Shown here: piece by piece, positions 9,153 through 17,961 of the stretch
Numbering within the stretch: position 1 is the first letter of the stretch
How the letters are laid out: each line of letters opens with the position of its first letter
From: Arsukibacterium tuosuense
GTDB lineage: Bacteria > Pseudomonadota > Gammaproteobacteria > Enterobacterales > Alteromonadaceae
NCBI RefSeq assembly: GCF_900215315.1
Contig: NZ_OBEB01000005.1
Coordinates: 186,001-250,000 of the forward strand
Length of the DNA: 64,000 bases
Reading direction: 5' to 3'
The notes under the pieces: generated by a model
Seen by the model: only the letters and a program-made list of their open reading frames with translations
Told to the model about the DNA's origin: nothing
The model's database searches: none
Made by a program: the position numbers and the translations under genes

Positions 9153-10778
9153 TTAACAAACCTGATTACGACCAGCATGTTTAGCGCGATATAACGCTTC
9201 ATCAGCATGATTAATCAATTGCTCGGCATTTTCTGCCTGACTGTCCGCACTGGAGGCAACGCCGGCGGAAAAAGTGCAGCCAAATGGCTGACCGGCGGTA
9301 TCAAAATGCAGGATTGCAAAGTTTTCCAGTATCTGCTTTGTTAAAAGCCGTGCCTGCTCTGCATCACAATCAGGCAGTACCAGCATAAATTCCTCACCGC
9401 CGTAGCGCCCGGCCCGGTCAGTCTTCCTTATCCGCTTTCTCATTAACGTCGCCAATGCGGTAATGACGATATCACCGGTAGCATGGCCATGAGCATCATT
9501 AACCGTTTTAAAATGATCAATATCCAGCATAACAATGCTTAAAGGCTTACCTGTTCGCCCGGCTCTTTCAAACTCGAATTCTGCCACTTCTTTAATGGCA
9601 CTATGCTTAATTAAGCCTGTCAAACTATCCTTCTCTACCAGATTCTTTATTTGCATGCTGCGGGCAAGCCGCACTTTTACCGCCTGAGCAAGTTGTAGAT
9701 CGTCAATTGGTTTAGTAATAAAATCATCTGCACCATGCGACATAGCACGGTTTTGTAGATTTTTATTTTGCTCCGAAGATAAAAAAACAATAGGCAACCG
9801 GCGCAGCGGCGGATATTGCCGGATTACCCCGGCCAACTCGGCTCCGGTGTAATCCGGCATATACATATCCATCAAAATTAAATCAGGCTGGAAGTTGATG
9901 AGCTCTTTAACAATTTGTTGCGGCTGCTTATTGATAAAGGTATCAATCCCAATCCGGTTCAATACCAACGCATAATGTTCTGCCAGCATGGCATCATCAT
10001 CAACAATATAGACCCGGCCTTTACCACCTGAAGACTGTTCCAGCAGCTCCGATATGCGACTTATCATATTCGGTACATCCAGAGGCGATACAAAAAAATC
10101 GTCGGCATAATGCTGAGCCGCTTTAATCCGCAGTTCGAAATCATCGTTGTCTGAAAAAACTAACAACCTGGATTGTCGCTGCTGCAGCGTATTTAACAAT
10201 AAATTTTGTTTAAATAAATCAGTACCATTAGTAGGCTCTATCTGGGTAAACAGCAAGGCTGGCGTTTCGGTTTGCAGCATCCTTAAACAACTATCAAAAT
10301 CTGCTAGCTGCACAACAGTCAGGCCAAATGCATTTAGCTGCGATACCAGCTCACTTATCAGAAGTTGATTATTCAGTAACAACCAGATCGCACGCGGCTC
10401 GTCTGCGACGCTTTCATTCGAGGTGGCAATCGGTGAAGTTGAACTTAGCGCTTGTGCCACCCCCTCCTTAAACGAGTAAAGCATTTGGTTTAATTCAGGA
10501 ATTTTTACTGACTGCTTTTCGGCTGATAAAGCTGATATATTACTAATATACTGTTCGATTTTCCTGGCCAAAGTACCAAGTTGCGGATAACCGAAAGTAC
10601 CACAAGCCCCGGCAAGCTTGTGAGTTTCAGCCTTTAGTCGGCCTAGCTCATTACCTGTTTTGTGCTGCAGCACCAGCTCAAGCATAGCCTCTGCCCGCAC
10701 TGGCAGACTTTGTTCAAATCGCTGCCTTACCCTGCTGAAAGCCTCACTAATATCAACCTGAGTTTTAGATGACGGCAT
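9153..10778 (-). CDS. HPt-REC-REC diguanylate cyclase
   Basis: A 541-aa protein that should turn phosphorelay input into cyclic di-GMP. An HPt domain occupies about 1-100, with the phospho-acceptor His in ETHKLAGACG (H53). A first receiver-like domain (about 130-245) lacks the usual acidic cluster and the phospho-Asp, so it looks degenerate. The second receiver (about 255-375) is intact, with VDDDA and LILMDMYMPD. The GGDEF domain carries the active-site form GGEEF at about residue 460 and an inhibitory RxxD site (RKTD) five residues before it. It is the last gene of the signalling operon, 21 bases after the kinase ATPase fragment. Confidence 0.88.
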   Translation of the reverse strand: MPSSKTQVDISEAFSRVRQRFEQSLPVRAEAMLELVLQHKTGNELGRLKAETHKLAGACGTFGYPQLGTLARKIEQYISNISALSAEKQSVKIPELNQMLYSFKEGVAQALSSTSPIATSNESVADEPRAIWLLLNNQLLISELVSQLNAFGLTVVQLADFDSCLRMLQTETPALLFTQIEPTNGTDLFKQNLLLNTLQQRQSRLLVFSDNDDFELRIKAAQHYADDFFVSPLDVPNMISRISELLEQSSGGKGRVYIVDDDAMLAEHYALVLNRIGIDTFINKQPQQIVKELINFQPDLILMDMYMPDYTGAELAGVIRQYPPLRRLPIVFLSSEQNKNLQNRAMSHGADDFITKPIDDLQLAQAVKVRLARSMQIKNLVEKDSLTGLIKHSAIKEVAEFEFERAGRTGKPLSIVMLDIDHFKTVNDAHGHATGDIVITALATLMRKRIRKTDRAGRYGGEEFMLVLPDCDAEQARLLTKQILENFAILHFDTAGQPFGCTFSAGVASSADSQAENAEQLINHADEALYRAKHAGRNQVC

Positions 10779-10799
10779 AACACTTTTCCTAAGGTTTAG

Positions 10800-11285
10800 T
10801 TAGCTTATAGTATCTGTCTTTGCGGGCAGCGAAAAGTAAAAGGTCGACCCTTTTGCCGGCTCAGAGGTAAAGCCGATGGTTCCACCCATTTGCTGCACTA
10901 ATTCTTTGCAAATAGCTAAACCTAAGCCTGTGCCACCACTCTTGCGCTGATTAGAACCATCCGCCTGAGCAAAACGTTCAAAAATACGGGGGCGAAAAGC
11001 AGCAGGCACGCCTGCGCCAAAATCTGTTATTTCAAACAGCACCGTACCGCGTTGCCGGCGCGCTGTCACTAACACTGCTCCTTGTTGCGGTGAAAACTTA
11101 ATCGCATTTGACAATAAATTGGTTAGCACCTGCTGCAACCGCAGTGAGTCAGCCAGCACGACTAAATCTGCAGCTATCGGCTGCAACTCAAAAGTGACCT
11201 GATGCTGGCTGGCAAAGGGTTGCAAATTATCAATGGCCTGCTGAATTTCTGACTTTACAGGCAGTGGCTGGATATCAAACGGCAT
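10800..11285 (-). CDS. HATPase domain split from the upstream kinase by a frameshift
   Basis: A 161-aa ORF that is only the ATP-binding domain of a histidine kinase: N box LTNLLSNAIKFSP, G1 DFGAGVP, F box FERFAQ, G2 GGTGLGLAI. It is the direct continuation, in the -1 frame, of the kinase ending at 11255. The frames meet at GCAAAATGCC: one extra A would fuse them into ...LLAKMPFDIQ..., as in the two sister kinases of this operon. It is either one gene broken by a single-base deletion (or a sequencing error in an A run), or a separately translated ATPase starting at the ATG at 11285. The two ORFs overlap by 31 bases. Confidence 0.75.
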   Translation of the reverse strand: MPFDIQPLPVKSEIQQAIDNLQPFASQHQVTFELQPIAADLVVLADSLRLQQVLTNLLSNAIKFSPQQGAVLVTARRQRGTVLFEITDFGAGVPAAFRPRIFERFAQADGSNQRKSGGTGLGLAICKELVQQMGGTIGFTSEPAKGSTFYFSLPAKTDTIS

Positions 11286-13549
11286 TTTGCCAATAGCAAG
11301 TCAACATCCAGTAAATCATTAATCAGCTGTGCCAGGCGATCACTGTTACTGCCGGCTACTTGCATTAATTTCTTTAACTTTTCAGGCACTTGGTCTAATT
11401 TGCCAGAATTAAGCAAGGCAAGCGCGCCTTTAATTGCAGTTAACGGTGTTCTGAGCTCATGACTCACTGTCGAAACAAAGGCGTCTTTCATTTGCTGCAA
11501 CTGCATCCGCTCGGTCACATCCTGCACCGAGCCGACCAGAATTTGATCTGGGTTTTCATCAACCGGCAGCAACCTGGCCAGTTCATGCACCCAACGGATA
11601 GCCCCGTCAGGGCGGATAATCCGGTGAACAACATCATGCAAACCCGTTTCAAGTGCACGTTGTTCACTGGCCGTAACCAGATCTTTGTCATCCGGGTGTA
11701 AGGTGCTTTTAAACAACGCGACACTAGGGGTAGTATTTTCATCAAAGCCAAAAATCTGGTAAATAACCGGCGACCACCACAATTCTCCCGTTACCAACGA
11801 CGCTTGCCAAAAACCAATTAACGCCGTTTCACTGGCCATTTCCAGCCGCTGCTGGCTAAGCTTGTATTCTTTATTGAGCCGCTCCAGCTCTAAATAGTGC
11901 TGTTTTGAAGTGGTAATATCTTCAATATAGCCATGCCATAACGTGCTGCCATCAGGCATGCGCTCGGGCGTAGCACGGCCTGAGACCCAGGTTGGCTTTT
12001 TGTTATCCAGACAAACCCGGTACTGATGCTGCCAGAGTGACAAGTTTGCCGCTGATAGTTCGATACTGTTAGCCAGTCCAGCCAGGTCGTCCGGATGAAT
12101 TTTACTGAAAATAAATGTCGCATCGTCTTTTACCTGCTCCGGCAAAGCACCATAAATTTTCTGAAGATTATTACTGGCGTAGGGAAAACATGCCCGGCCA
12201 TCCGGCCACTGCTGATACTGATAAACAACGCCCGGTAACTGAGAGGTTAGCTTTAACAACTGTTGTTTCAATGTTTTTTCTTCAGTGATATCCAGAATAA
12301 AACCATCAAGAAAGTTCACTTCACCTTGCTCGTTATATTCTGCCCGACCACGCTCTTCTACCCAACGTATGGCGCCGCACTTATGAATAATCCGATATTG
12401 CAGTAACCAGCTTTGGTTATCTTTAATGGCCTGCCCCACAGCCAAATCTAATCGTTCGCTATCATCAGGATGAATAACACTGGCATAGCTACGAACTTCA
12501 TTGTAAATAAAATCGCTGGCCGGATAACCGGAAAGCGGGTCGATGCTGCCGCTCATATATAACATGGTCCAGTCTTTATCGGCTTTACAGCGATAAGTAA
12601 TACCCGGAATATTGGCGACCAAAGTCTGAAATTGATCGCGGCTGGCTTTTAGCTCCAGCTCAGCATGTTTTTGTTCGGTGATATCAGCGTGGGTGCCATA
12701 CATCATTAGTGGCTTATTATCTTCGGTCCAGCTTACTACCCGTCCCCGATCATGTACCCATACCCAATGGCCATTTTTATGCTTCATCCGGCATTTACAG
12801 TCGTAAAAGGCTAACTGCCCCGCAAAGTGCTGCTCTAATAAACGACCAGAACCCGGCAAATCATCAGGATGCGCCAGGCCAAGCCAGGTATTAATATCTA
12901 CCGGAGCCAGCTCGGCTAAGCTATAACCGACAATCTCTGCCCAGCGCTCGTTAAATACTGTTTCACCGGTTTGCACATTCCATTGCCAGGTACCAATACG
13001 GGTGCCTTCTGACACCGAGCGATACATTAATTCACTGGCAGCAAGTTGCTGATGCGACTGTTCCTGAAATCGGTCAGCAATTTCCTGTTCTATTACGTCG
13101 GCGAAATTCCGTAAAATCTGCCGCTCTGCTTCGGTTAACTGGCGTGGTTTTGGGTCAATAATACATAAGGTACCAATACACTGGCTGTTATAATGCAACG
13201 GCACACCGGCATAGAATCGGATGAACGGCGCACTGATAACCAGAGGGTTATCAGCAAAACGCGGATCCAGGCTGGCATCTGAGATTTCAAAAATATCGCG
13301 ACCTAAAATGGCGTGACCACAAAAGGAGATATCTCTGCCTGTCTCACACGCTTGCAGTCCCTGGCGTGACTTAAACCACTGCCGGTTTTTATCAACCAGC
13401 GAAATAAGCACAATATCGGTAGCCAGACACTGCTGCACCAGTGAGGTTAATCGATCAAACCTGGGCTCAGCGGCAGTATCAAGCAACCCGGTGCAGATAA
13501 GAGCCTGCAACCGCATGTTTTCATCTGCTGGTATTATTGGTGGCTGCAT
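11255..13549 (-). CDS. GAF/multi-PAS sensor histidine kinase, lacking its ATPase domain
   Basis: A 764-aa sensor. An N-terminal GAF domain (about 20-165) is followed by four PAS/PAC units (motifs such as IGTWQWNVQTGE, WVEERGRAEYNEQGE, FWQASLVTGELWW) and a HisKA dimerisation domain with FVSTVSHELRTPL near residue 695. The frame then ends prematurely in DVDLLLAKCRLISSHCL, and the ATPase domain lies in another frame (10800-11285). No membrane segment is seen, so it is cytoplasmic. Its ATG overlaps the stop of the upstream kinase as TAATG. Signals are unknown; PAS and GAF domains suggest redox or small ligands. Confidence 0.85.
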   Translation of the reverse strand: MQPPIIPADENMRLQALICTGLLDTAAEPRFDRLTSLVQQCLATDIVLISLVDKNRQWFKSRQGLQACETGRDISFCGHAILGRDIFEISDASLDPRFADNPLVISAPFIRFYAGVPLHYNSQCIGTLCIIDPKPRQLTEAERQILRNFADVIEQEIADRFQEQSHQQLAASELMYRSVSEGTRIGTWQWNVQTGETVFNERWAEIVGYSLAELAPVDINTWLGLAHPDDLPGSGRLLEQHFAGQLAFYDCKCRMKHKNGHWVWVHDRGRVVSWTEDNKPLMMYGTHADITEQKHAELELKASRDQFQTLVANIPGITYRCKADKDWTMLYMSGSIDPLSGYPASDFIYNEVRSYASVIHPDDSERLDLAVGQAIKDNQSWLLQYRIIHKCGAIRWVEERGRAEYNEQGEVNFLDGFILDITEEKTLKQQLLKLTSQLPGVVYQYQQWPDGRACFPYASNNLQKIYGALPEQVKDDATFIFSKIHPDDLAGLANSIELSAANLSLWQHQYRVCLDNKKPTWVSGRATPERMPDGSTLWHGYIEDITTSKQHYLELERLNKEYKLSQQRLEMASETALIGFWQASLVTGELWWSPVIYQIFGFDENTTPSVALFKSTLHPDDKDLVTASEQRALETGLHDVVHRIIRPDGAIRWVHELARLLPVDENPDQILVGSVQDVTERMQLQQMKDAFVSTVSHELRTPLTAIKGALALLNSGKLDQVPEKLKKLMQVAGSNSDRLAQLINDLLDVDLLLAKCRLISSHCL

Positions 13550-16026
13550 TAGTTCTCCACAGAGCCTGTTACTTCAGCGGCAGTTTCAACTGGATTTTGG
13601 TCCGGCGCAGGACAACGGCTAAAGCTCAACCAGAAGGTTGTTTCCTGGCCAGGCACTGAAACAAAGCCGATATTACCGGCCATTTTCTCGGTGAGCTCTT
13701 TACTTATCGCCAGCCCCAGCCCGGTACCACCCTGCTGTCGCGTACTGGCTGCATCATTCTGGGCAAATTTCTCAAATATCCGATCTTTAAAATCATCAGC
13801 TATGCCTTCACCCAGATCAGTTACCTCAAGCCGGACAAAAGCTGAGTCGGCATGCATGCTAACTTTTACTATCGCATCAACGGGTGAGAACTTAATGGCA
13901 TTAGATAACAAGTTGGTGACTACCTGAACAAAGCGGGCAGCATCTATTCTGGCAAATAACGGCTCTGCAGCAAAATCCGTTTGCAATATCACTTTGTACT
14001 GAGTGGCATAGCTGGAAATTTCATTAATGGCCTGGATCACCAGTGGCTGCAAAGACTGCACCTCTAATGACAGCTGGAACTTGCCGGCAGTCAGTTTTTC
14101 TATGTCCAGCAAATCATTGATTAAACGGCCAAGTCGTTTACTGTTGTTCTCGGCCAGTTGTAATAAGTTAGCTACCTTTGCCGGCAAGTCACCCAATCTG
14201 CCTGAGTTCACCATTCTTATAGCGGCATATAAGGATGTTAATGGTGTACGCAACTCATGACTTACGGTAGAGATAAATTCGTTCTTCAGCTTTTCATTAC
14301 GATGACGCTCAGAAATATCTTTTGCCACCCCTAAATAGCCGGTGATAACCCCGGACTGATTCAAAATAGGTGTGACCGTCAGAGATACTGGCAAGCAGCT
14401 GCCGTCTTTACGAACATAATGCCATTGCCGGGTTTCAGTGCCTTGCTGCTCAGCAAGCACCACAAAAGCCCGAAAACCTGTAATTGGCTGTTGTAGCTGC
14501 GCTGTTAACTCTTGCGATCGTTGCGTGACCTCGTCCGCCACATGCAGGATAGCCGGTGATTGCTTACCAACTAATTCTGCCGCGCTGTAACCCAGCATCC
14601 TTTCTGCCCCGCGGCTGAAATAACTGATAATCCCCTCCTGGTTAGTGGCAATAATAGAAAAATCGGAAGCCGCAGCCAGAATGGCTTCAAGCTGACTATT
14701 AGCCTGCTGCAATTGTTTGGTTTGCTCATTAACTTTTCGTGCCAGCTCAGCTTCGTTCGCTTTGCCAATGGTAAAAGCGGCAGCTAACTCCCGGCTCATA
14801 GCCTGCAAGTTTTGCCCCAGCGTATTATATTCTTCAACTTTACTGGTCGGAATGTCAGTATCAGCGCCGGCCGCAATACTGGACTTCAGTTTTTCACTGG
14901 CCAGCGCCAGCCTTCGCAATGGCAGACTTATCACTCTGCTCAGCCAGTTAGCCACCAAAGTGACCAGCAATAAAAACGCCACTAGCAGGGTTAGCTGGCG
15001 GGCACTATCCTGTTCAAGTTTAGCCATCACCTCCATGGCACTGTATTCAATTATAATAGCGCCAATGCCCGGCACGGTTAAAGGGTGTTGCACAATAACA
15101 AAGCGACTCTGGCTCCAGCGCTGTAAAAGCGGCGACACACCTTCAGGCTGCCAGTGCGAAAAACCTGGCTCTGGAATCGAATTTACCATGCTATCCAGGC
15201 TTGTGATTAAGCCTGCGCTATTTAGCACGCTGCCGTTGCTATCGAACAACAGCACACCGACACTATCATCAGGTAACAATAGATCCAGCAACGCAGTGAC
15301 CTCAGCAGTTGTAAGCTGGTCAACTGGCCCTTGCACTTGCAGTTGTTTTTGCAAAGTAGCGGCTAACAATTGCAGCCTTTGCTCAACACTGGATACGTAT
15401 TCAGCCTGCTGCTTCCGTGCATCGATTAACAAAGGAATACAGCCGGCAAATAACGTTAAGGCAATCAGAATATGGAATAACAACTGGCGTAAACTAATTA
15501 ACGGCAACATAAAAAAGCGGCCAACCCAATGTTGCGACTGCAATACCAATATCAACAAGCTGGCAAGTAAGGTGTTAAACACACCATTGATCATCTGTTT
15601 GAGTGCTATAAGCACAGCGGTTTGCCATTTGACATCCAGGCCGTATGCATACAACAGGCTGACGGCTGGCAAGCCAACGCATAACCAGAACAACACATCC
15701 TGCTTTACCAGACTAAGACCGTTATCCGGCCGCCAACGCCAGCTTAACCAAATAATTTCAGCGGTAAAAATCAACCAGGCATAAGGATGGCCCCAGATAA
15801 ATAACGTAACAGAAGCAGCCACGCAACCAACTGCAATAGCAGCTGAACGCCCCAACAGCAACAATGCCAGTACTGCGATGGCTGAGCCAAAAATAAATTC
15901 AACACTGAAAAATAACGGTAGCCGGGTGTAATTTAAACCTACCGCAGCTAACCCAAACAGTAGTAATAACAACAAATACCTGAGGCGGGGCTCAGTATTT
16001 ATGCCTTGCTTAGCCATATTGGTCAT
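13549..16026 (-). CDS. membrane-bound sensor histidine kinase with PAS domain
   Basis: An 825-aa kinase. About five transmembrane helices fill residues 18-180, then a further helix precedes a roughly 150-residue periplasmic sensor region and another helix at about 345-365. A HAMP-like linker, a coiled coil, a PAS domain (ILAAASDFSIIATNQEGIIS...) and HisKA with FISTVSHELRTPL follow, then a complete HATPase (NLLSNAIKFSP, DLGEGI, GGTGLGLAIS). There is no receiver domain, so it probably signals through the small receiver upstream or the HPt/REC of the diguanylate cyclase at the operon end. Confidence 0.88.
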   Translation of the reverse strand: MTNMAKQGINTEPRLRYLLLLLLFGLAAVGLNYTRLPLFFSVEFIFGSAIAVLALLLLGRSAAIAVGCVAASVTLFIWGHPYAWLIFTAEIIWLSWRWRPDNGLSLVKQDVLFWLCVGLPAVSLLYAYGLDVKWQTAVLIALKQMINGVFNTLLASLLILVLQSQHWVGRFFMLPLISLRQLLFHILIALTLFAGCIPLLIDARKQQAEYVSSVEQRLQLLAATLQKQLQVQGPVDQLTTAEVTALLDLLLPDDSVGVLLFDSNGSVLNSAGLITSLDSMVNSIPEPGFSHWQPEGVSPLLQRWSQSRFVIVQHPLTVPGIGAIIIEYSAMEVMAKLEQDSARQLTLLVAFLLLVTLVANWLSRVISLPLRRLALASEKLKSSIAAGADTDIPTSKVEEYNTLGQNLQAMSRELAAAFTIGKANEAELARKVNEQTKQLQQANSQLEAILAAASDFSIIATNQEGIISYFSRGAERMLGYSAAELVGKQSPAILHVADEVTQRSQELTAQLQQPITGFRAFVVLAEQQGTETRQWHYVRKDGSCLPVSLTVTPILNQSGVITGYLGVAKDISERHRNEKLKNEFISTVSHELRTPLTSLYAAIRMVNSGRLGDLPAKVANLLQLAENNSKRLGRLINDLLDIEKLTAGKFQLSLEVQSLQPLVIQAINEISSYATQYKVILQTDFAAEPLFARIDAARFVQVVTNLLSNAIKFSPVDAIVKVSMHADSAFVRLEVTDLGEGIADDFKDRIFEKFAQNDAASTRQQGGTGLGLAISKELTEKMAGNIGFVSVPGQETTFWLSFSRCPAPDQNPVETAAEVTGSVEN

Positions 16027-16050
16027 AATGCCTACCCTCTGACCCGCGAT

Positions 16051-16437
16051 CTAGGAAGTGATGTGTTGTTGATACAGTTTGCTAAGGGTGTCGCCCAGTT
16101 CCATTGGCTCAAACGGCTTTTCGATAATGCCAATCGCGCCGACATCTAAGTACCGTTGTCTCTCAGATTGTTGTATTTTTGCGGTCATAAACACCACTGG
16201 TGTGGTTTTCAGCGAAGGTAGCTGACGCAGCGCAGCCAGCGTTTGCAGACCATCCATCTGCGGCATCATCACGTCCAGTAAAATAAGCTGCGGGGCAAAA
16301 GCCTCTGCCTGGGCTAACGCACTTTGACCACTGTCACAGCTTAACAAAGTAAAGCCAGCAACATCAGTTAGCGCAATTTCTGCCACAGTCCGGATAGACT
16401 CATCGTCTTCTACATGCATTACTCTTTCTAACGCCAT
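16051..16437 (-). CDS. single-domain response regulator (CheY-like)
   Basis: A 128-aa stand-alone receiver. The acidic pair is in VEDDES, the phospho-acceptor Asp in LILLDVMMPQMDG, Thr in VVFMTAKIQQ and the conserved Lys in IIEKPFEP. With no output domain it can act as a phosphate shuttle or bind a partner. It sits between two histidine kinases with gaps of 24 and 36 bases, which places it in the same relay. Confidence 0.9.
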   Translation of the reverse strand: MALERVMHVEDDESIRTVAEIALTDVAGFTLLSCDSGQSALAQAEAFAPQLILLDVMMPQMDGLQTLAALRQLPSLKTTPVVFMTAKIQQSERQRYLDVGAIGIIEKPFEPMELGDTLSKLYQQHITS

Positions 16438-16473
16438 TTGCAGCCTCCTGTTATGACAAATTAAGAATTTTTT

Positions 16474-17961
16474 TCATTGGTTACCTCTTACTGCCAGCGG
16501 AGCGGTAAACCAGAAAACAGCACCACCGGCTGCGCTTTGCTGATAACCTATCTCACCGGCCATTAATTCTGTGAGCTGTTTACAAATCGACAAGCCTAAA
16601 CCCGCCCCTTCATAATCCCGGCTTGCTGCGCCATTCTGTTGCCTGAATTGGCTAAACAACAAAGGTGCAAAATCCTTAGATACTCCTGGCCCTTCGTCTA
16701 CAATACTTACTTTTACAAAGGACGTGGCTATTTCAGTATGAACTTTTATCACACTTTTAGCGGGCGAAAACTTTTGAGCGTTCGACAGTAAATTAGACAT
16801 AATTTGTAAAAACCGACCGGCATCTGTCTGAACAGCGATATCCGACGGCGGCAGACTTAGCACTATTTGTATCTGCTTTTCCGGCAGGTAATGCTGCTGT
16901 TCCTGGCTTGCCTGTTGCAGCAGGCTTGTTAAAGATGCCGTTTGGATGTTTACAGACATCTTACTGGCAGACAGTTTTGAGAAATCTAAAATATCTACAA
17001 TTAGTTGCTGTAATCTGCCGGCATTTTTTACGGTGAGATCTATTAGATTCTGGCTTTGCGCTGTGAAAACAGACTTCTTATCATTACTCAGAAGTTTAAG
17101 CGCGCCAAGAATAGAGGTTAGCGGCGTCCTGAGTTCATGACTGACATTGGCAATAAAATTATCCTGCAAGACCTGATACTGCTTACGTTGCTGGATATCA
17201 GTGACAATAACAATAAACCTGAATGCTTGTAATGTGGTAAATGGTTCCAATTGTCTTAACTGCACCTGCACATCAATTTTCTGACCGTCGGTTAACTGCA
17301 ACATCGATTCAAAATCATGCGTCAACATCGGCTGCACAGTAGCATCGACTCCAGACGGCGAAGAAAAAGCGTGTAGTAAGTTGTCTGGTAAGCAAAGCCA
17401 GTCAACGATGCGACTGTTGATCAGCGCTTCAGGTGCTGTTTTGAAAATCAGCCCGGCACCACTATTGGCAAAACGGATACTGCCATCCGCAGCAAGTGCC
17501 AGAATGCCAACATCTTTGACGCCATCCATAACCGTTTGCAGAGTTTGCCTGCCAGAGTCAGCCTCTGTAGCAAACTCTTGTATTTGCTGCCTGTTTTTTA
17601 ATAACTGCTGCTCAAATTCAGCCCTGTGCTGAGCCGGCAGCATAACCCAGCGAAAGCAGGCTATTTCGCCAAACAATCCTTGTTTGGCATTTAGCAGCAT
17701 CGGAATTTGAGTTGATGCTGCGCCGTTAACTTGCAGATATATTTCTTTCACCTCGCCCTCGTTGCGTAGCATTGGTAAAATGTGCGTTTGCAAAAAAATC
17801 TGGCCCGCACGAGGGAGTATGTGTTCCAGCCTGTCAGGCAGTGCAACCTCTGTTAAACTAAAGGCAGTTTGTGCCCACTGATTAATAAACAGAATAGCGC
17901 CTTCGGTATCAGTCACTATTACCGCACAGGGTAACGCATTCAGTTCACCCAGATTGTTCAA
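16474..17961 (-). CDS. soluble PAS-PAS histidine kinase coupled to RsbQ-like protein
   Basis: A 495-aa kinase. PAS 1 (about 8-110) contains HILPRAGQIFLQTHILPMLR, the form of PAS domain known from RsbP-type energy-stress sensors; PAS 2 spans about 140-255; HisKA has FIANVSHELRTPL and the HATPase ends with GAGLGLSIC. The start is TTG at 17961, overlapping the hydrolase stop as TTGA, so translation is coupled. In Bacillus subtilis the hydrolase RsbQ activates the PAS domain of RsbP; here the PAS partner is a histidine kinase rather than a phosphatase. That functional parallel is inferred from homology and coupling. Confidence 0.88.
   Translation of the reverse strand: MNNLGELNALPCAVIVTDTEGAILFINQWAQTAFSLTEVALPDRLEHILPRAGQIFLQTHILPMLRNEGEVKEIYLQVNGAASTQIPMLLNAKQGLFGEIACFRWVMLPAQHRAEFEQQLLKNRQQIQEFATEADSGRQTLQTVMDGVKDVGILALAADGSIRFANSGAGLIFKTAPEALINSRIVDWLCLPDNLLHAFSSPSGVDATVQPMLTHDFESMLQLTDGQKIDVQVQLRQLEPFTTLQAFRFIVIVTDIQQRKQYQVLQDNFIANVSHELRTPLTSILGALKLLSNDKKSVFTAQSQNLIDLTVKNAGRLQQLIVDILDFSKLSASKMSVNIQTASLTSLLQQASQEQQHYLPEKQIQIVLSLPPSDIAVQTDAGRFLQIMSNLLSNAQKFSPAKSVIKVHTEIATSFVKVSIVDEGPGVSKDFAPLLFSQFRQQNGAASRDYEGAGLGLSICKQLTELMAGEIGYQQSAAGGAVFWFTAPLAVRGNQ

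Noticed and set aside
11255-11290. Programmed -1 frameshift in the GAF/PAS kinase
   Set aside because: The site is only A-AAA-TG, without a full slippery heptamer or an evident downstream pseudoknot; a deletion or sequencing error is simpler, so I report it as a split gene.
14717-15784. A 355-codon plus-strand open frame inside the membrane kinase gene
   Set aside because: It runs antisense to a well-supported kinase, has no recognisable domain and shows the Ser/Cys-rich composition of a shadow frame.
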